Shown here: positions 48,969 through 57,774 of the stretch, one piece after another
Numbering within the stretch: the first letter of the stretch is position 1
Layout of the letters: every line of letters begins with the position of its first letter
Assembly (NCBI RefSeq): GCF_900240335.1
Contig: NZ_LT964979.1
Coordinates: 1,922,001-1,986,000 of the forward strand
Direction of reading: 5' to 3'
Length of the DNA: 64,000 nt
Source: Flavimobilis massiliensis
Lineage (GTDB): Bacteria > Actinomycetota > Actinomycetes > Actinomycetales > Cellulomonadaceae
Notes under the pieces: generated by a model
Told to the model about the DNA's origin: nothing
Database searches by the model: none
Seen by the model: the letters and a program-made list of their open reading frames with translations, nothing else
Made by a program: the position numbers and the translations under genes

Positions 48969-49445
48969 ATGACGGCCTTCATCATCATTGGCGCCATCGG
49001 GCTGCTGCTCGTCGTCGGTTCCATGCTCCTCGGCGAGTTCATCGAGCTCGGCGACGGCGCGCTCTCGAGCACGGGGCTCGGCGTCGGCGCGATCGTCTTC
49101 GGCGCGATCGGCATCATGACGACCGCCAACGACCTGCCGACCGCGCTCGTCTACGGCGGCTCCGCCGTCGCCGGCGTCGCCGCCGTCTGGCTCTCACAGC
49201 TCGTCATCAAGCGGCTCCAGGCGACCGAGGACGGACAGCCGCTCCAGCTCGTCGGCATGACCGGCGTCGCGAAGTCGGACATCACCCCGCAGCGCGGCGA
49301 GGTCTTCCTCGACGCCCCGCAGGAGATCGAACGCCGCATGGCCTGGTCCGACGCACTCATCCCCGAAGGCACGCGCATCGTCGTCGTCGCCCAGGAGGGC
49401 TCCCGCGTCAAGGTCACCCCCGGCGACAGCGCCACCACCGCTTGA
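48969..49445 (+). CDS. NfeD-like membrane protein
   Basis: The product is 158 residues. Two to three N-terminal membrane segments are followed by an OB-fold domain with LVGMTGVAKSDITPQ and GTRIVVVAQEGSRVKV, as in NfeD1b proteins. NfeD proteins work with SPFH proteins of the flotillin type in membrane microdomains, and a flotillin gene follows 135 bases downstream. A GGGGGAAGAG stretch precedes the ATG. Confidence 0.88.
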   Translation: MTAFIIIGAIGLLLVVGSMLLGEFIELGDGALSSTGLGVGAIVFGAIGIMTTANDLPTALVYGGSAVAGVAAVWLSQLVIKRLQATEDGQPLQLVGMTGVAKSDITPQRGEVFLDAPQEIERRMAWSDALIPEGTRIVVVAQEGSRVKVTPGDSATTA

Positions 49446-49580
49446 CCTCCCCGCGACGGCTCGCCGTCGCACGTCGGGCACGCCCGACGCCGCCGCACCC
49501 GCGCGCCTCCCGGCGTGCACGAGCACCGCCCCGGCCGACGTCCGTCAGCCGGACCGCACCGCCACGGAAGGACTCCCCGC

Positions 49581-51065
49581 ATGCCCGCCAGCAGCACCGA
49601 CTCCAACTTCTGGACAGTCGTCGGGGTCGCGCTCCTCGCGATCGCGTTCCTCGCGATCGTCACCTTCATCGCCAAGCGCATCCGACGGGTCCCACCGAAC
49701 GAGGCACTCGTCATCGTCGGCCGCGGCGCGGGCAAGAACCAGCCCGACATGATCGGCGGCCAGCGCGTCGTCGTCGGCGGCCGCGTCTTCGTGTGGCCGA
49801 TCCTCCAGCAGGGCTTCCCGATCTCCCTCGAGCAGCGCCAGATCGGTATCACCGTCGAGGGCGTCGACAAGAACCGCGTGAAGATCGCCATCAAGGCGTC
49901 CATCAACTTCAAGGTCCGCGGCGACGACGACGGCGTGCGCCGTGCCGCCCAGCGCTTCCTCTCCCAGCAGGACGCGCTCACCGAGATCATCAAGGAGTCC
50001 CTCGAGGGCTCGCTGCGCTCCATCGTCGGGGACATGACGATCGAGCAGATCATCTCCGACCGCAAGGGCCTCTCCGACCGCGTCGTCGACTCGACGAAGA
50101 CGGACCTCGCCGAGCAGGGCCTCCAGGTCGACCTCCTCAACATCTCCGACATCTCCACCCCCGGCTCCGACTACCTCGCGAACCTCGGACGTGCCGAGAA
50201 CGCGCGCGCCCGCCAGGTCGCCGAGGTCTCGGAGGCCGAGGCCCGCCGCATCGCCGAGTTCGCGGTCATCGAGGCCGCCGAGCAGATCGCCGAGCGTCAG
50301 AAGGCGCTCGACCTCAAGAAGGCGACGATCAAGGCCGAGACCGACCGCGCCAACGCCGAGGCCGACGCCGCCGGCCAGCTCGCGCGCGTCGAGCAGGAGC
50401 GACTCGTCGCTCTCCAGCAGCGCGAGGCCCTCACCGAGCAGGCGAAGGTCACGGAGGAGGAGCTCGACATCTCCGTCCGCAAGCCCGCCGAGGCCGACGC
50501 GTACGCCGCCGTCCAGAAGGCCAACGCCGAGCGTGACGCCGCGAACGCCGCGACCGAGGCCGACGCGTTCAAACGCACGACGATCGCCCAGGCCAACAAG
50601 ACCGCCGCGATCCAGGACGCCGAGGCCGCCGCCGAGTCCGTGCGCCGCGCCGGTGAGGCCGAGCGGGACCGCCAGGTCGCGCTCGCCGCCGGTATCCGCG
50701 CCGAGGGCGAGGCCCGCGCGGCCGCGACCGAGGCCGAGGGCCGCGCCGAGGCCGCCGCGACCGACGCCAAGGCCGAGGCGCTCAAGAAGTACGGCGAGGC
50801 GGCGCTCGCCCAGGAGCTCATCACGCGCCTGCCCGAGATCATCCGTGCTGCGGCCGAGCCCATGGGTTCCGTCGACTCGATGACCGTCATCTCGACCGAC
50901 GGCGCCTCCGCGCTCACGAAGAACGTCACGAACGTCCTCGGCGAGGGCCAGCAGATCGTCAAGGACCTGCTCGGCATCGACCTGTCGGCGCTCATCGGTG
51001 GCGTCGCGGGCAGCGCGCTCGCCCACACCAAGGGCGACACGAAGGACACGGCGCCCAGCGCCTGA
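49581..51065 (+). CDS. Flotillin-like SPFH protein
   Basis: The product is 494 residues. An N-terminal membrane segment (about 11-31) and SPFH domain (RVPPNEALVIVGRG, ISLEQRQIGITVEGVDKNRV) are followed by a long Ala/Glu coiled coil (about 215-400) with EAEGRAEAAATDAKAEALKK, and LITRLPEIIRAAAEPMG. It scaffolds membrane microdomains. GGAAGGA precedes the ATG at 49581. It pairs with the NfeD gene and is followed by a strong terminator. Confidence 0.94.
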   Translation: MPASSTDSNFWTVVGVALLAIAFLAIVTFIAKRIRRVPPNEALVIVGRGAGKNQPDMIGGQRVVVGGRVFVWPILQQGFPISLEQRQIGITVEGVDKNRVKIAIKASINFKVRGDDDGVRRAAQRFLSQQDALTEIIKESLEGSLRSIVGDMTIEQIISDRKGLSDRVVDSTKTDLAEQGLQVDLLNISDISTPGSDYLANLGRAENARARQVAEVSEAEARRIAEFAVIEAAEQIAERQKALDLKKATIKAETDRANAEADAAGQLARVEQERLVALQQREALTEQAKVTEEELDISVRKPAEADAYAAVQKANAERDAANAATEADAFKRTTIAQANKTAAIQDAEAAAESVRRAGEAERDRQVALAAGIRAEGEARAAATEAEGRAEAAATDAKAEALKKYGEAALAQELITRLPEIIRAAAEPMGSVDSMTVISTDGASALTKNVTNVLGEGQQIVKDLLGIDLSALIGGVAGSALAHTKGDTKDTAPSA

Positions 51066-51074
51066 CGCTCGAGC

Positions 51075-51115
51075 GACGGCGCCCGACCCCCCGCGCGGGG
51101 TCGGGCGCCGCCGTC
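51075..51115. terminator. Terminator hairpin after the flotillin gene
   Basis: GACGGCGCCCGACCCC and GGGGTCGGGCGC-C-GCCGTC form a long GC stem around CCGCGC. It lies ten bases after the flotillin stop. Confidence 0.88.
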
Positions 51116-51182
51116 ATTCCCGATGTCGGTGCCGGGCGCTACGCTCGCCCCACCGACATCGGCGACGACCTGAGGAGCTCAC

Positions 51183-51299
51183 GTGCTGACGTCCGACGAC
51201 CTCATCAGTAGGAAGTTCACGGCGACGAAGTTCCGCGAGGGCTACGACATCGTCGAGGTCGACGACTTCCTCCGCAAGACTGCGGGCGTGCTCGGCTGA
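51183..51299 (+). CDS. 38-residue mini-DivIVA-domain protein
   Basis: The GTG at 51183, seven bases after a GAGGAG element, opens a 38-codon frame: LTSDDLISRKFTATKFREGY, DIVEVDDFLRKTAGVLG. This is a single DivIVA N-terminal motif (KFxxTKFRxGYDxxEVDDFL) with no coiled-coil extension. It is closely similar to the start of the next gene's product. Either it is a real microprotein that could titrate DivIVA-domain partners, or the 5' stump of a duplicated gene. The intact start site argues for expression. Confidence 0.65.
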   Translation: MLTSDDLISRKFTATKFREGYDIVEVDDFLRKTAGVLG

Positions 51300-51394
51300 T
51301 TCCACCCGCCTTCGACCCGGCCCGTCCTACGCGGGACCGCATCCCGTCGGTACTATCGCTTGACCACACGGTCCACGACGTCAGGGGACACCGC

Positions 51395-53419
51395 ATGCTT
51401 ACCGCCGCAGATGTGCGCTCTGCGCGCTTCACCGCGACCAAGTTCCGGTCGGGCTACGAGATCGCCGAGGTCGACGCACTCCTCGCGCGTGCGGCCCGCA
51501 CCCTCGAGCACCTCGAGCAGGGCCTCACGGTCGAGAGCGACGGCACGCCGCTGCTCACGCCCGACGACCTGCTCCACGCGCGCTTCAGCCCGACCGAACT
51601 CACCGAGGGCTACTTCGTCGACGAGGTCGACGACCTGCTCGACGGGATCATCGACTCGCTCAACACGTACATCGGCCGTGCCACGCGCGGCGAGCCCCTC
51701 GTCCAGCCCGCGCCGTCCGCCGCCGCGGACGACATCGAGGCCAACGATGGCCGCGGTGACGCTCATGAGGGTGACGCCGGCGACGCAGCCGACGCCGGTG
51801 AGGTCGTCCAAGACCACGCCAGCGCCGAGGCCGTGCACGAGGCGTCCGCCGGCTCGACGGCCACCGTCGACGCCTGGGCCGTCGCCCTCCAGGAGACCGC
51901 GCCCGCAGCCGCTCACGAGACCTCAGTGGATCCCACTCCAGTCGACACGGTCGCCGAGGACGAGCCGTTCCCGTCGGCTCCCGTGTGGAGCCCGCCCGCG
52001 AGCACCGACGTCACTCCGGCGTGGGACGCACCGGCCGCACCCGTCGCGGAGCCGCAGTCCCCGCCCCCGGCCGACACCGCAGGGCCATTCGACACGACGC
52101 GGTCGTTCGCGACCGCCGAGCGGCCCGAGGACCTCGCGCTCAGCGCGAACGTCACCCCCGTGACGCCCGCCGAGGACCTCGATCCTGTCGCATCGCTCGC
52201 AGACACGACGGAACCGGGGGCGTCCGAGGACCTCGCCGACGGGTCGGCCGTGGCTCCGGACGACGCCTGGGCCCAGCCCGCCGAGCCTTCGTCCGCATGG
52301 GCGGCACCCGAGCCCGTCCGCTGGACCGCACCGGAGTCCGACGACGCACCCGAGTCCGACACGGCGCCCGACGCCACGGCCGAGACCCGCGCCGACGACC
52401 TCGTCGCCGCGGACGACGCCACGGCCGAGGTGGGCACCCCCAGCGACCCGTGGGCCCCTCCTGCCGCCAACGCCCCCGGCGCCGACGTCAACGCCAACGA
52501 CGACGCACCCGCTCCCTGGGAGCCGGGCTTCGTGGCTCCCGCAGCCCCGGTAGCCACTCCCGACTGGGGCTTCAACGCGCCTGCGGCGCCGGTCGCCGAC
52601 GAGTGGTCGAGCGCACCGGCCGCACCGCTCGCAGAGGCCAGCGCCGACGAGGCCAGCGCCGCCGGGGCGCTCGCCCCGCACACGACGACCCCGCTCGAGC
52701 CTGCCGCCGAGCCTCACGACGAAGACCTCGTCGACGACTCCCTGCTCGCGTCGACCGACGAGTCGCCGTGGGCGAGCCTCGACGGCGACGAGCCGATCGC
52801 GCTCGACCTCGACTCCGAGGTGCGTGACGCGGAGAGCGCCGACGCCGAGTTGCCGGCATGGCTCACGGACGCCCAGCCCGAGATGGCGTCGGCCCCCGAG
52901 CCGGTCCTCGAGGCACCCGTCGTCGACGAGCCCGCGACCGACACGCCCGCCGCGGACGCTCCAACGCGCGTCTCCGCGTTCGCGTTTGCCGCCCAGCCCG
53001 CGGACACCGACCCGGACCTCGACGCCCCGACGGTCCTCATGGACGCGGTCCAGGCACCGGACGCCACGGCGGTCGCGCCGGAGCACGAGCCAGCGGCCGT
53101 CTCCGCACCGGTCGACATCACGTCGGCCCCCGTCGCCGCGCCGACGTTCGACGCGCCGACGTTCGACGCGCCGACGTTCGACGCGCCGAACACGTCGGTC
53201 GAGGCCCCGGACGCACCCGCGGTCGCCGAGCACGCGCCGTACGTCGCCCCGGCCGAGGCTCTCGACTCGCAGGGCTTCCTGCGCCAGCTGACGTTCGCAC
53301 GTGCGACGTCGACCGGCTCCGCGAAGGACTCGATCACGCTTGTCGGCCCTGACGGCCGCGTGTTCTCCGCGGTGGGCGTCCGCAAGACGCCCGAGGGTCT
53401 CGTCGTCGACCTCGGCTGA
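51395..53419 (+). CDS. DivIVA-domain protein with long acidic disordered region
   Basis: The product is 674 residues. Two DivIVA-type motifs lie at the start (VRSARFTATKFRSGYEIAEV, then LHARFSPTELTEGYFVDEVD). Residues ~100-610 are Ala/Pro/Asp/Glu-rich and probably disordered, with three tandem APTFD units near 580. The end is ordered and conserved-looking (SQGFLRQLTFARATSTGSA, TLVGPDGRVFSAVGV). It is likely a polar or septal scaffold protein. The ATG at 51395 has AGGGGA upstream, and a mini-DivIVA gene precedes it by 95 bases. Confidence 0.82.
   Translation: MLTAADVRSARFTATKFRSGYEIAEVDALLARAARTLEHLEQGLTVESDGTPLLTPDDLLHARFSPTELTEGYFVDEVDDLLDGIIDSLNTYIGRATRGEPLVQPAPSAAADDIEANDGRGDAHEGDAGDAADAGEVVQDHASAEAVHEASAGSTATVDAWAVALQETAPAAAHETSVDPTPVDTVAEDEPFPSAPVWSPPASTDVTPAWDAPAAPVAEPQSPPPADTAGPFDTTRSFATAERPEDLALSANVTPVTPAEDLDPVASLADTTEPGASEDLADGSAVAPDDAWAQPAEPSSAWAAPEPVRWTAPESDDAPESDTAPDATAETRADDLVAADDATAEVGTPSDPWAPPAANAPGADVNANDDAPAPWEPGFVAPAAPVATPDWGFNAPAAPVADEWSSAPAAPLAEASADEASAAGALAPHTTTPLEPAAEPHDEDLVDDSLLASTDESPWASLDGDEPIALDLDSEVRDAESADAELPAWLTDAQPEMASAPEPVLEAPVVDEPATDTPAADAPTRVSAFAFAAQPADTDPDLDAPTVLMDAVQAPDATAVAPEHEPAAVSAPVDITSAPVAAPTFDAPTFDAPTFDAPNTSVEAPDAPAVAEHAPYVAPAEALDSQGFLRQLTFARATSTGSAKDSITLVGPDGRVFSAVGVRKTPEGLVVDLG
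53138..53182 (+). repeat. Three tandem 15-bp repeats inside the DivIVA-domain gene
   Basis: GCGCCGACGTTCGAC occurs three times in perfect register, encoding APTFD each time, and a broken fourth copy follows. In-frame units of 15 bp allow length change without frameshift. Confidence 0.9.
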
Positions 53420-53478
53420 GGTCACCCGCGCCCGCGCCGTCGGACGCACCACGCACGCGGGACATGACCCGCGCGGGA

Positions 53479-54444
53479 TCAACCCACCGGAGCCGCCTCA
53501 ACCTCCTCGGGCTGCGAGCCCTCGGGCGCGGGACGCTCCGACGCGACCGCCTGGTACGCGGCGAGGTGCGTGTACAGCTCGTCACGGAGCGGGTGGCGAC
53601 GCTTCACGACGATCGTGCGGACCTGGTAGACGACGACGGCGATGTTCGCGAGGAGCGAGAGCAGGCTCACCGTGAAGAGCGCGGTCGGGTCGTGCGACGC
53701 GTCGACCGCGAACTTCGAGTCGGAGACGAACGACGGCACAGCCATCGTGAACATCATCCAGAACGCGAGCGTGTGAGCGCGGTGCTGGAGCCAGCCGCCC
53801 TTGCGGAGGAAGAACGCTGGGATGGTGCACGAGATGAGCAGCGCAGCGCCCGCGTAGAACGCGTGGTCGCCGACGCAGTTGTAGACGTACGCGAAGTTCC
53901 ACAGGTCGTACGCGATGATCCAGAACCACAGCATGTCGGGCCACACCATGTCCTGGAAGCGGTCCTTGGTGACGAAGATGCCGACCCAGCCGCAGATCGT
54001 CACGAGGTTGAGGATGCCGGCGATGCCGTTCATGTAGTTCCACGGACCGCCGACCATGAAGACGCCGTCGTGCATGCCCTGGAGCCCGGCGACCTCGAAG
54101 TCGCGGACAACGGCCTCGGCGATGTTGAGCGCGAGGATCGCGGGCGGGAACCACAGCGCGTACTTGTTCGCCGCGATGCGCTTGTTGTAGCGGATGAGCA
54201 TGAAGCCGATGCAGCCGGCGAGCGCCGAGTACACCTTGACCCAGTGGAACCACGTGCCGGTCGAGGAGCCGGCTGCAGCGGTCGTCGGCCACACGAAGAT
54301 CGTGAGGATGATCGGCAGGACAATGAAGATCGCGTAGGCCGCGACCTTCGACCAGCGGACGAGCTCGTTGAGCCCGATGAGCACCCCGAGGACGAGCAGC
54401 CACATGAGGGCCGAGTACCAGGGGATCGAGTCGAACAGGAACAC
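53479..54444 (-). CDS. DUF5692 family membrane protein
   Basis: The product is 321 residues with about nine membrane segments. It begins FLFDSIPWYSALMWLLVLG, the typical DUF5692 start, and contains MHDGVFMVGGPWNYMNGIAG and DMLWFWIIAYDLWNFAYVYN. The function is unknown. AAGGAG precedes the GTG at 54444. The TetR gene ends 135 bases upstream in the same direction; the two may be co-regulated. Confidence 0.88.
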   Translation of the reverse strand: MFLFDSIPWYSALMWLLVLGVLIGLNELVRWSKVAAYAIFIVLPIILTIFVWPTTAAAGSSTGTWFHWVKVYSALAGCIGFMLIRYNKRIAANKYALWFPPAILALNIAEAVVRDFEVAGLQGMHDGVFMVGGPWNYMNGIAGILNLVTICGWVGIFVTKDRFQDMVWPDMLWFWIIAYDLWNFAYVYNCVGDHAFYAGAALLISCTIPAFFLRKGGWLQHRAHTLAFWMMFTMAVPSFVSDSKFAVDASHDPTALFTVSLLSLLANIAVVVYQVRTIVVKRRHPLRDELYTHLAAYQAVASERPAPEGSQPEEVEAAPVG

Positions 54445-54579
54445 CTGTCACCACTCCTTGGGACGGGGCGGCGTCGGCGCCGCCGTGAGGGTGGTGCGCC
54501 GCCCCTCGCGCGTCGTGGTCCAGGCGCACCCTGGGTGGACCTCGCGCTCATCGGCGCCGGCATGCCGGCGCGCTGCGTG

Positions 54580-55275
54580 TCAGTCGTCGGTCGCGGCCTC
54601 CGGCTGGGTGCGTGCGTCTGCGGTGAGCGCGGTGCCGTCGGGAACTTCGCCGTCGGGGACGTTGCCGTGCCCGACCCTCGCCTCGGGCTCGAGGCGGAGC
54701 GCCTGGCGGACGAGCGCGACGAGGAGCGCGTCGTCAATGCCGGGCGTGTTGCGGGCGAGCCCGACGAGACCGTAGACGAGGACGTAGAACGTCTCGCGGA
54801 CGTGGTCGATGCGGATGCGGTGCCGTGCGGCGTAGGCGCGGACCGTCGTCTCCTCGAGGCAGTCGACGATCGCGCGGACCGCGCGGTCGAGGAACGCGTT
54901 GTACATGCCGGTGGCCTCGACGCGTTCGAGATCGGGGCGGATGGGGTCCATCGCGCGCAGGTGGGTGCGGAAGAGTGCGATCGCGGTGACGAGGGAGCCC
55001 TCGACGTCGCCGGTCGTGCGGGCGGCGTCCCAGGCGCGGACGGACGTGACGAAGTGGTCGACGTAGCCGTCGAGCACCGCGTCGACGAGGTCGTCCTTGC
55101 TGGGGAAGTAGTGGTAGACGAGCGTGCGGGCGACGCCGACGCGGCGGGCGACGTCGGCGAGCGTCGTGCGGGTGAGGCCCTGCTCGGCGAAGAGCTCGCG
55201 GGCCGCGGCGACGAGCTCGTCGGAGCGGACGTCGGGCGCGGTGCGGGGGCTGCGCGGGGCCTTCTCGGTCGTCAT
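54580..55275 (-). CDS. TetR family transcriptional regulator
   Basis: The product is 231 residues. The helix-turn-helix is VAAARELFAEQGLTRTTLAD, VARRVGVARTLVYHYFPSKDDL. The C-terminal ligand domain is followed by a 35-residue acidic tail. A perfect palindrome 21 bp before the ATG is its probable operator, so it should repress itself and perhaps the DUF5692 gene downstream. Confidence 0.92.
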   Translation of the reverse strand: MTTEKAPRSPRTAPDVRSDELVAAARELFAEQGLTRTTLADVARRVGVARTLVYHYFPSKDDLVDAVLDGYVDHFVTSVRAWDAARTTGDVEGSLVTAIALFRTHLRAMDPIRPDLERVEATGMYNAFLDRAVRAIVDCLEETTVRAYAARHRIRIDHVRETFYVLVYGLVGLARNTPGIDDALLVALVRQALRLEPEARVGHGNVPDGEVPDGTALTADARTQPEAATDD

Positions 55276-55295
55276 GCCGACGACGCTAGCGGCGT

Positions 55296-55314
55296 TATTG
55301 ACGGTGCGTCAATA
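55296..55314. promoter_or_regulatory. TetR operator palindrome
   Basis: TATTGACG-GTG-CGTCAATA is a perfect 8+3+8 palindrome 21 bp upstream of the TetR start at 55275. TTGAC within it could double as a -35 element, so bound repressor would block the promoter. Confidence 0.82.
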
Positions 55315-55437
55315 GCGTTGTCGCAGGTGGGGACGTTGGTCCCACCAGTCAGGGCGCGCTTCGCCCCCTCTCGACGGATTGACAGGTGAGGACCTCCGGA
55401 CCTCGTGCCGGACGCAGCGTTGTGATGCGATAGGGGC

Positions 55438-56097
55438 ATGGTCCGACGCCCCTCCCTCCGTGCGGCGCTCACGACGGGCGCCATCCTCTCGTCCCTCGCC
55501 GTGCTCCCCGTCCTGCGGACGTGGGCGATGCAATGGGGCTCGACCGAGGCCGAGCTCGACGCGACGCTCCCCGGCGACGAGCTCACCCCGGCCGCCGACC
55601 ACGTCGTCACGCGCGCGGTGACGATCGACGCTCCCCCCGACGCCGTGTGGCCGTGGCTCGTGCAGCTCGGCGAGGGCCGCGGCGGCTTCTACTCCTACGA
55701 CGTCCTCGAGAACCTCGTCGGCCTCGGCATCCGCTCGACCGACCGCATCGAGTCGCACCTCCAGGACCTCGCCGTCGGGGACCGCGTGCACCTCGCCGAG
55801 GACCTCGCGCTGCGTGTCGCCACGCTCGAGCCGGGGCGCGCGCTCGTGCTGGCCGGACTTCCGGAAGACGACGACCCGGGTGCCGAGATGCCGTTCCGGT
55901 TCACGTGGGCGTTCGTGCTCGACGAGCCGGCGGCCGGGACGAGCAGGCTCGTCGTCCGCGAGCGCTACGAGTACGTGCGTCGCAGCGCGGCGCTCGTCGT
56001 CGAGCCGGTGACGTTCGCGAGCTGGCTCATGACGCAGCAGATGCTCCGCGGCATCCGCGCGCGGGCGGAGCGCCCGCTCCCGACCCCCGCGAGATAG
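55438..56097 (+). CDS. SRPBCC (START-like) family protein with N-terminal membrane segment
   Basis: The product is 219 residues. A signal or anchor segment (about 9-28) is followed by the SRPBCC domain: TRAVTIDAPPDAVWPWLVQL, GGFYSYDVLENLVG, and a hydrophobic cavity region ending with MLRGIRARAE. START-like folds bind lipids, hydrophobic ligands or work in polyketide chemistry; this subgroup is uncharacterised. It stands alone, divergent from the TetR gene. Confidence 0.85.
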   Translation: MVRRPSLRAALTTGAILSSLAVLPVLRTWAMQWGSTEAELDATLPGDELTPAADHVVTRAVTIDAPPDAVWPWLVQLGEGRGGFYSYDVLENLVGLGIRSTDRIESHLQDLAVGDRVHLAEDLALRVATLEPGRALVLAGLPEDDDPGAEMPFRFTWAFVLDEPAAGTSRLVVRERYEYVRRSAALVVEPVTFASWLMTQQMLRGIRARAERPLPTPAR

Positions 56098-56163
56098 CGC
56101 TCCCCCGACGAGATAGCGCGAGACGCACGCTATCTCGACCGACAAGCGCTATCTCGCGAGGGG
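56086..56163. repeat. GAGATAGCGC inverted repeats beside an assembly gap
   Basis: GCGAGATAGCGCT (from 56087), GAGATAGCGC (56110), GCTATCTCG (56129) and AGCGCTATCTCGCGAG (56145-56160) are direct and inverted copies of one motif. They can fold into alternative hairpins and probably terminate the SRPBCC gene. The sequence then degrades into G runs. Confidence 0.75.
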
Positions 56164-56215
56164 GACCGGGGGGTTAGGGGGTGGGGTTGAGNCCCCCGGG
56201 CCGCACGCCCCGGCC
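56161..56215. other. Low-quality G-rich assembly join with N at 56192
   Basis: G-run sequence with an N follows the hairpins, as at 40816-40930. The next gene enters already in frame from the gap, so its 5' end is missing. Confidence 0.85.
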
Positions 56216-57739
56216 GTGCCGGCACCCTGCGCACCCTCGCCCCACGGCGGGCCTCCGCCGGCACCCCCCGGCGCAGCCTCCCCCGGTGCTGCTGCCGGTG
56301 CCGCGTCCAGCGTGGCCACCGCTGCTCCCATGGCGGCCTGGCAGGTCGCGGTCGCAGTCCTCGCCGGCCTCATGCTCGTCGGCGGCACCACCTGGGCCGG
56401 CCTCGCCGCGTCCGGCGCGCTCACGGACGGCGCACCGAGCACGGCGCCCACGTCGCCCGTCGTCCCCACGAACCCGACGACGACGCCGCAACCGGACGCG
56501 ACCCTGGCACCCGACCCCGCGCCGACGGCCGAGCCCGAGGCGCCCACCGTCCGCGTCGACCACACCGCGACGCCGACGACGTGGCGCCTCACGTCGCGCC
56601 ACGTCGCAGGCGAGGACGTGCAGGCACCCGTCCTGTCCGCGCTGCCCCCGGCCGACCCCGCCGTCCCGCTGCCCGCCCGGACGGTCCTCACGGTCTCGAC
56701 GGACGTCGCGTACCTCGCAGGCGTTGACCTAGCGACGGGCGACGTCGCGTGGCGTCGGTCCCTCGACCGCGGCGTCGCACGGTGCTTCCTCGTCGACGAC
56801 GCACGTGCCGGCTGCATCGGCTGGAACGACGACGGCGTGTCGACCGTCACGCTCCTGTCCCTCGCCGACGGGACCGTGCTCGGCGAGTCACCGGTCGACG
56901 CATACGCCGTCCTCGGGCTCGCGGCTCACCCCGACGGCGTGCTCGTCGCGGGTCAGAAGGAGTGCGAGGCGCTCCTTGCCGTCGTGCCCGACGCTGGCGG
57001 GCCCGCCCTGCGCAGCGAGCTGACGCGCATCGCAGGTGAGGACGGCTGCGGGTCGGACATGATCGGCGGGATCGAGGTCAACGACAGCCTGGTCCACGTC
57101 GGCACCTACCCGGGCGGTGTCATCGCCGACCGGATCACTCTCGAGACCCTCGACGTCGCGTTCGGCCACAACGCTCCCCTGCAGCTCGAGGGCGCCGACG
57201 GGTGGACGCACGACGATGGCACCTCGGTCGTCCTGACGACCGGGGCCGTCGACGAGGTGAAGCTCTCGGGGGCACGCCTCTCTCACTACCGCTGCACGAC
57301 CGCGCCGAGCTTCGTCGCCGTCGGTACGGAACGCGTACCGCTCGATGGCTCGCCGCGGACGCCCCTGCCGCCGGCCGCGATCGAGCACGACGGGATCACC
57401 GTGGCAGCATGCGACTGGGGCTTCGTCGTCGACTCCCAGTCGAGCGAGATGACGACGCCGTCGCGCGTCATCGACGCCGCGGGCACCGAGCTCTGGAGCG
57501 CCGACCTCCACGGTGCACAGACGCTCGTAGCCGGTCCGGACGCGCTCGTCATGTGGAGCTGGTCGAAGCTCATCGGCGTCTCGACGAAGGACGGCACGGA
57601 GCTCTGGTCCGTGGACGTGCCGGAGTCTTCCGTCCCCGACGGCCCGATGGACGCGCCGCTCTCCCTGCCGATCGGCCAGGCGGTCCTCATGCAGGGCGGG
57701 TCAACGATCGAGGCCCTCGTCTTCCCGGCGGTTCCCTGA
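56216..57739 (+). CDS. Membrane-anchored PQQ-like beta-propeller protein, 5' end lost in gap
   Basis: At least 507 residues are encoded. The frame stays open back to the N at 56192, reading PGPHAPAVPAPCAPSPHGGP, so the apparent GTG at 56216 is unlikely to be the true start. A Pro/Ala-rich cytoplasmic segment precedes one membrane helix (about 41-65 of the visible part), a Thr/Pro linker and a propeller with VAYLAGVDLATGDVAWRRSL and VSTKDGTELWSVDVP, typical of PQQ-like repeats. It resembles anchored sensor or scaffold proteins of unknown role. Confidence 0.75.
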   Translation: MPAPCAPSPHGGPPPAPPGAASPGAAAGAASSVATAAPMAAWQVAVAVLAGLMLVGGTTWAGLAASGALTDGAPSTAPTSPVVPTNPTTTPQPDATLAPDPAPTAEPEAPTVRVDHTATPTTWRLTSRHVAGEDVQAPVLSALPPADPAVPLPARTVLTVSTDVAYLAGVDLATGDVAWRRSLDRGVARCFLVDDARAGCIGWNDDGVSTVTLLSLADGTVLGESPVDAYAVLGLAAHPDGVLVAGQKECEALLAVVPDAGGPALRSELTRIAGEDGCGSDMIGGIEVNDSLVHVGTYPGGVIADRITLETLDVAFGHNAPLQLEGADGWTHDDGTSVVLTTGAVDEVKLSGARLSHYRCTTAPSFVAVGTERVPLDGSPRTPLPPAAIEHDGITVAACDWGFVVDSQSSEMTTPSRVIDAAGTELWSADLHGAQTLVAGPDALVMWSWSKLIGVSTKDGTELWSVDVPESSVPDGPMDAPLSLPIGQAVLMQGGSTIEALVFPAVP

Positions 57740-57774
57740 CCGGAGAGGCACGCGGGACGGCGCCGATCGACCGC

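Noticed and set aside
53464..55389. A 641-codon plus-strand frame across DUF5692 and TetR
   Set aside because: It is antisense to two genes with clear family features and runs through the TetR operator.
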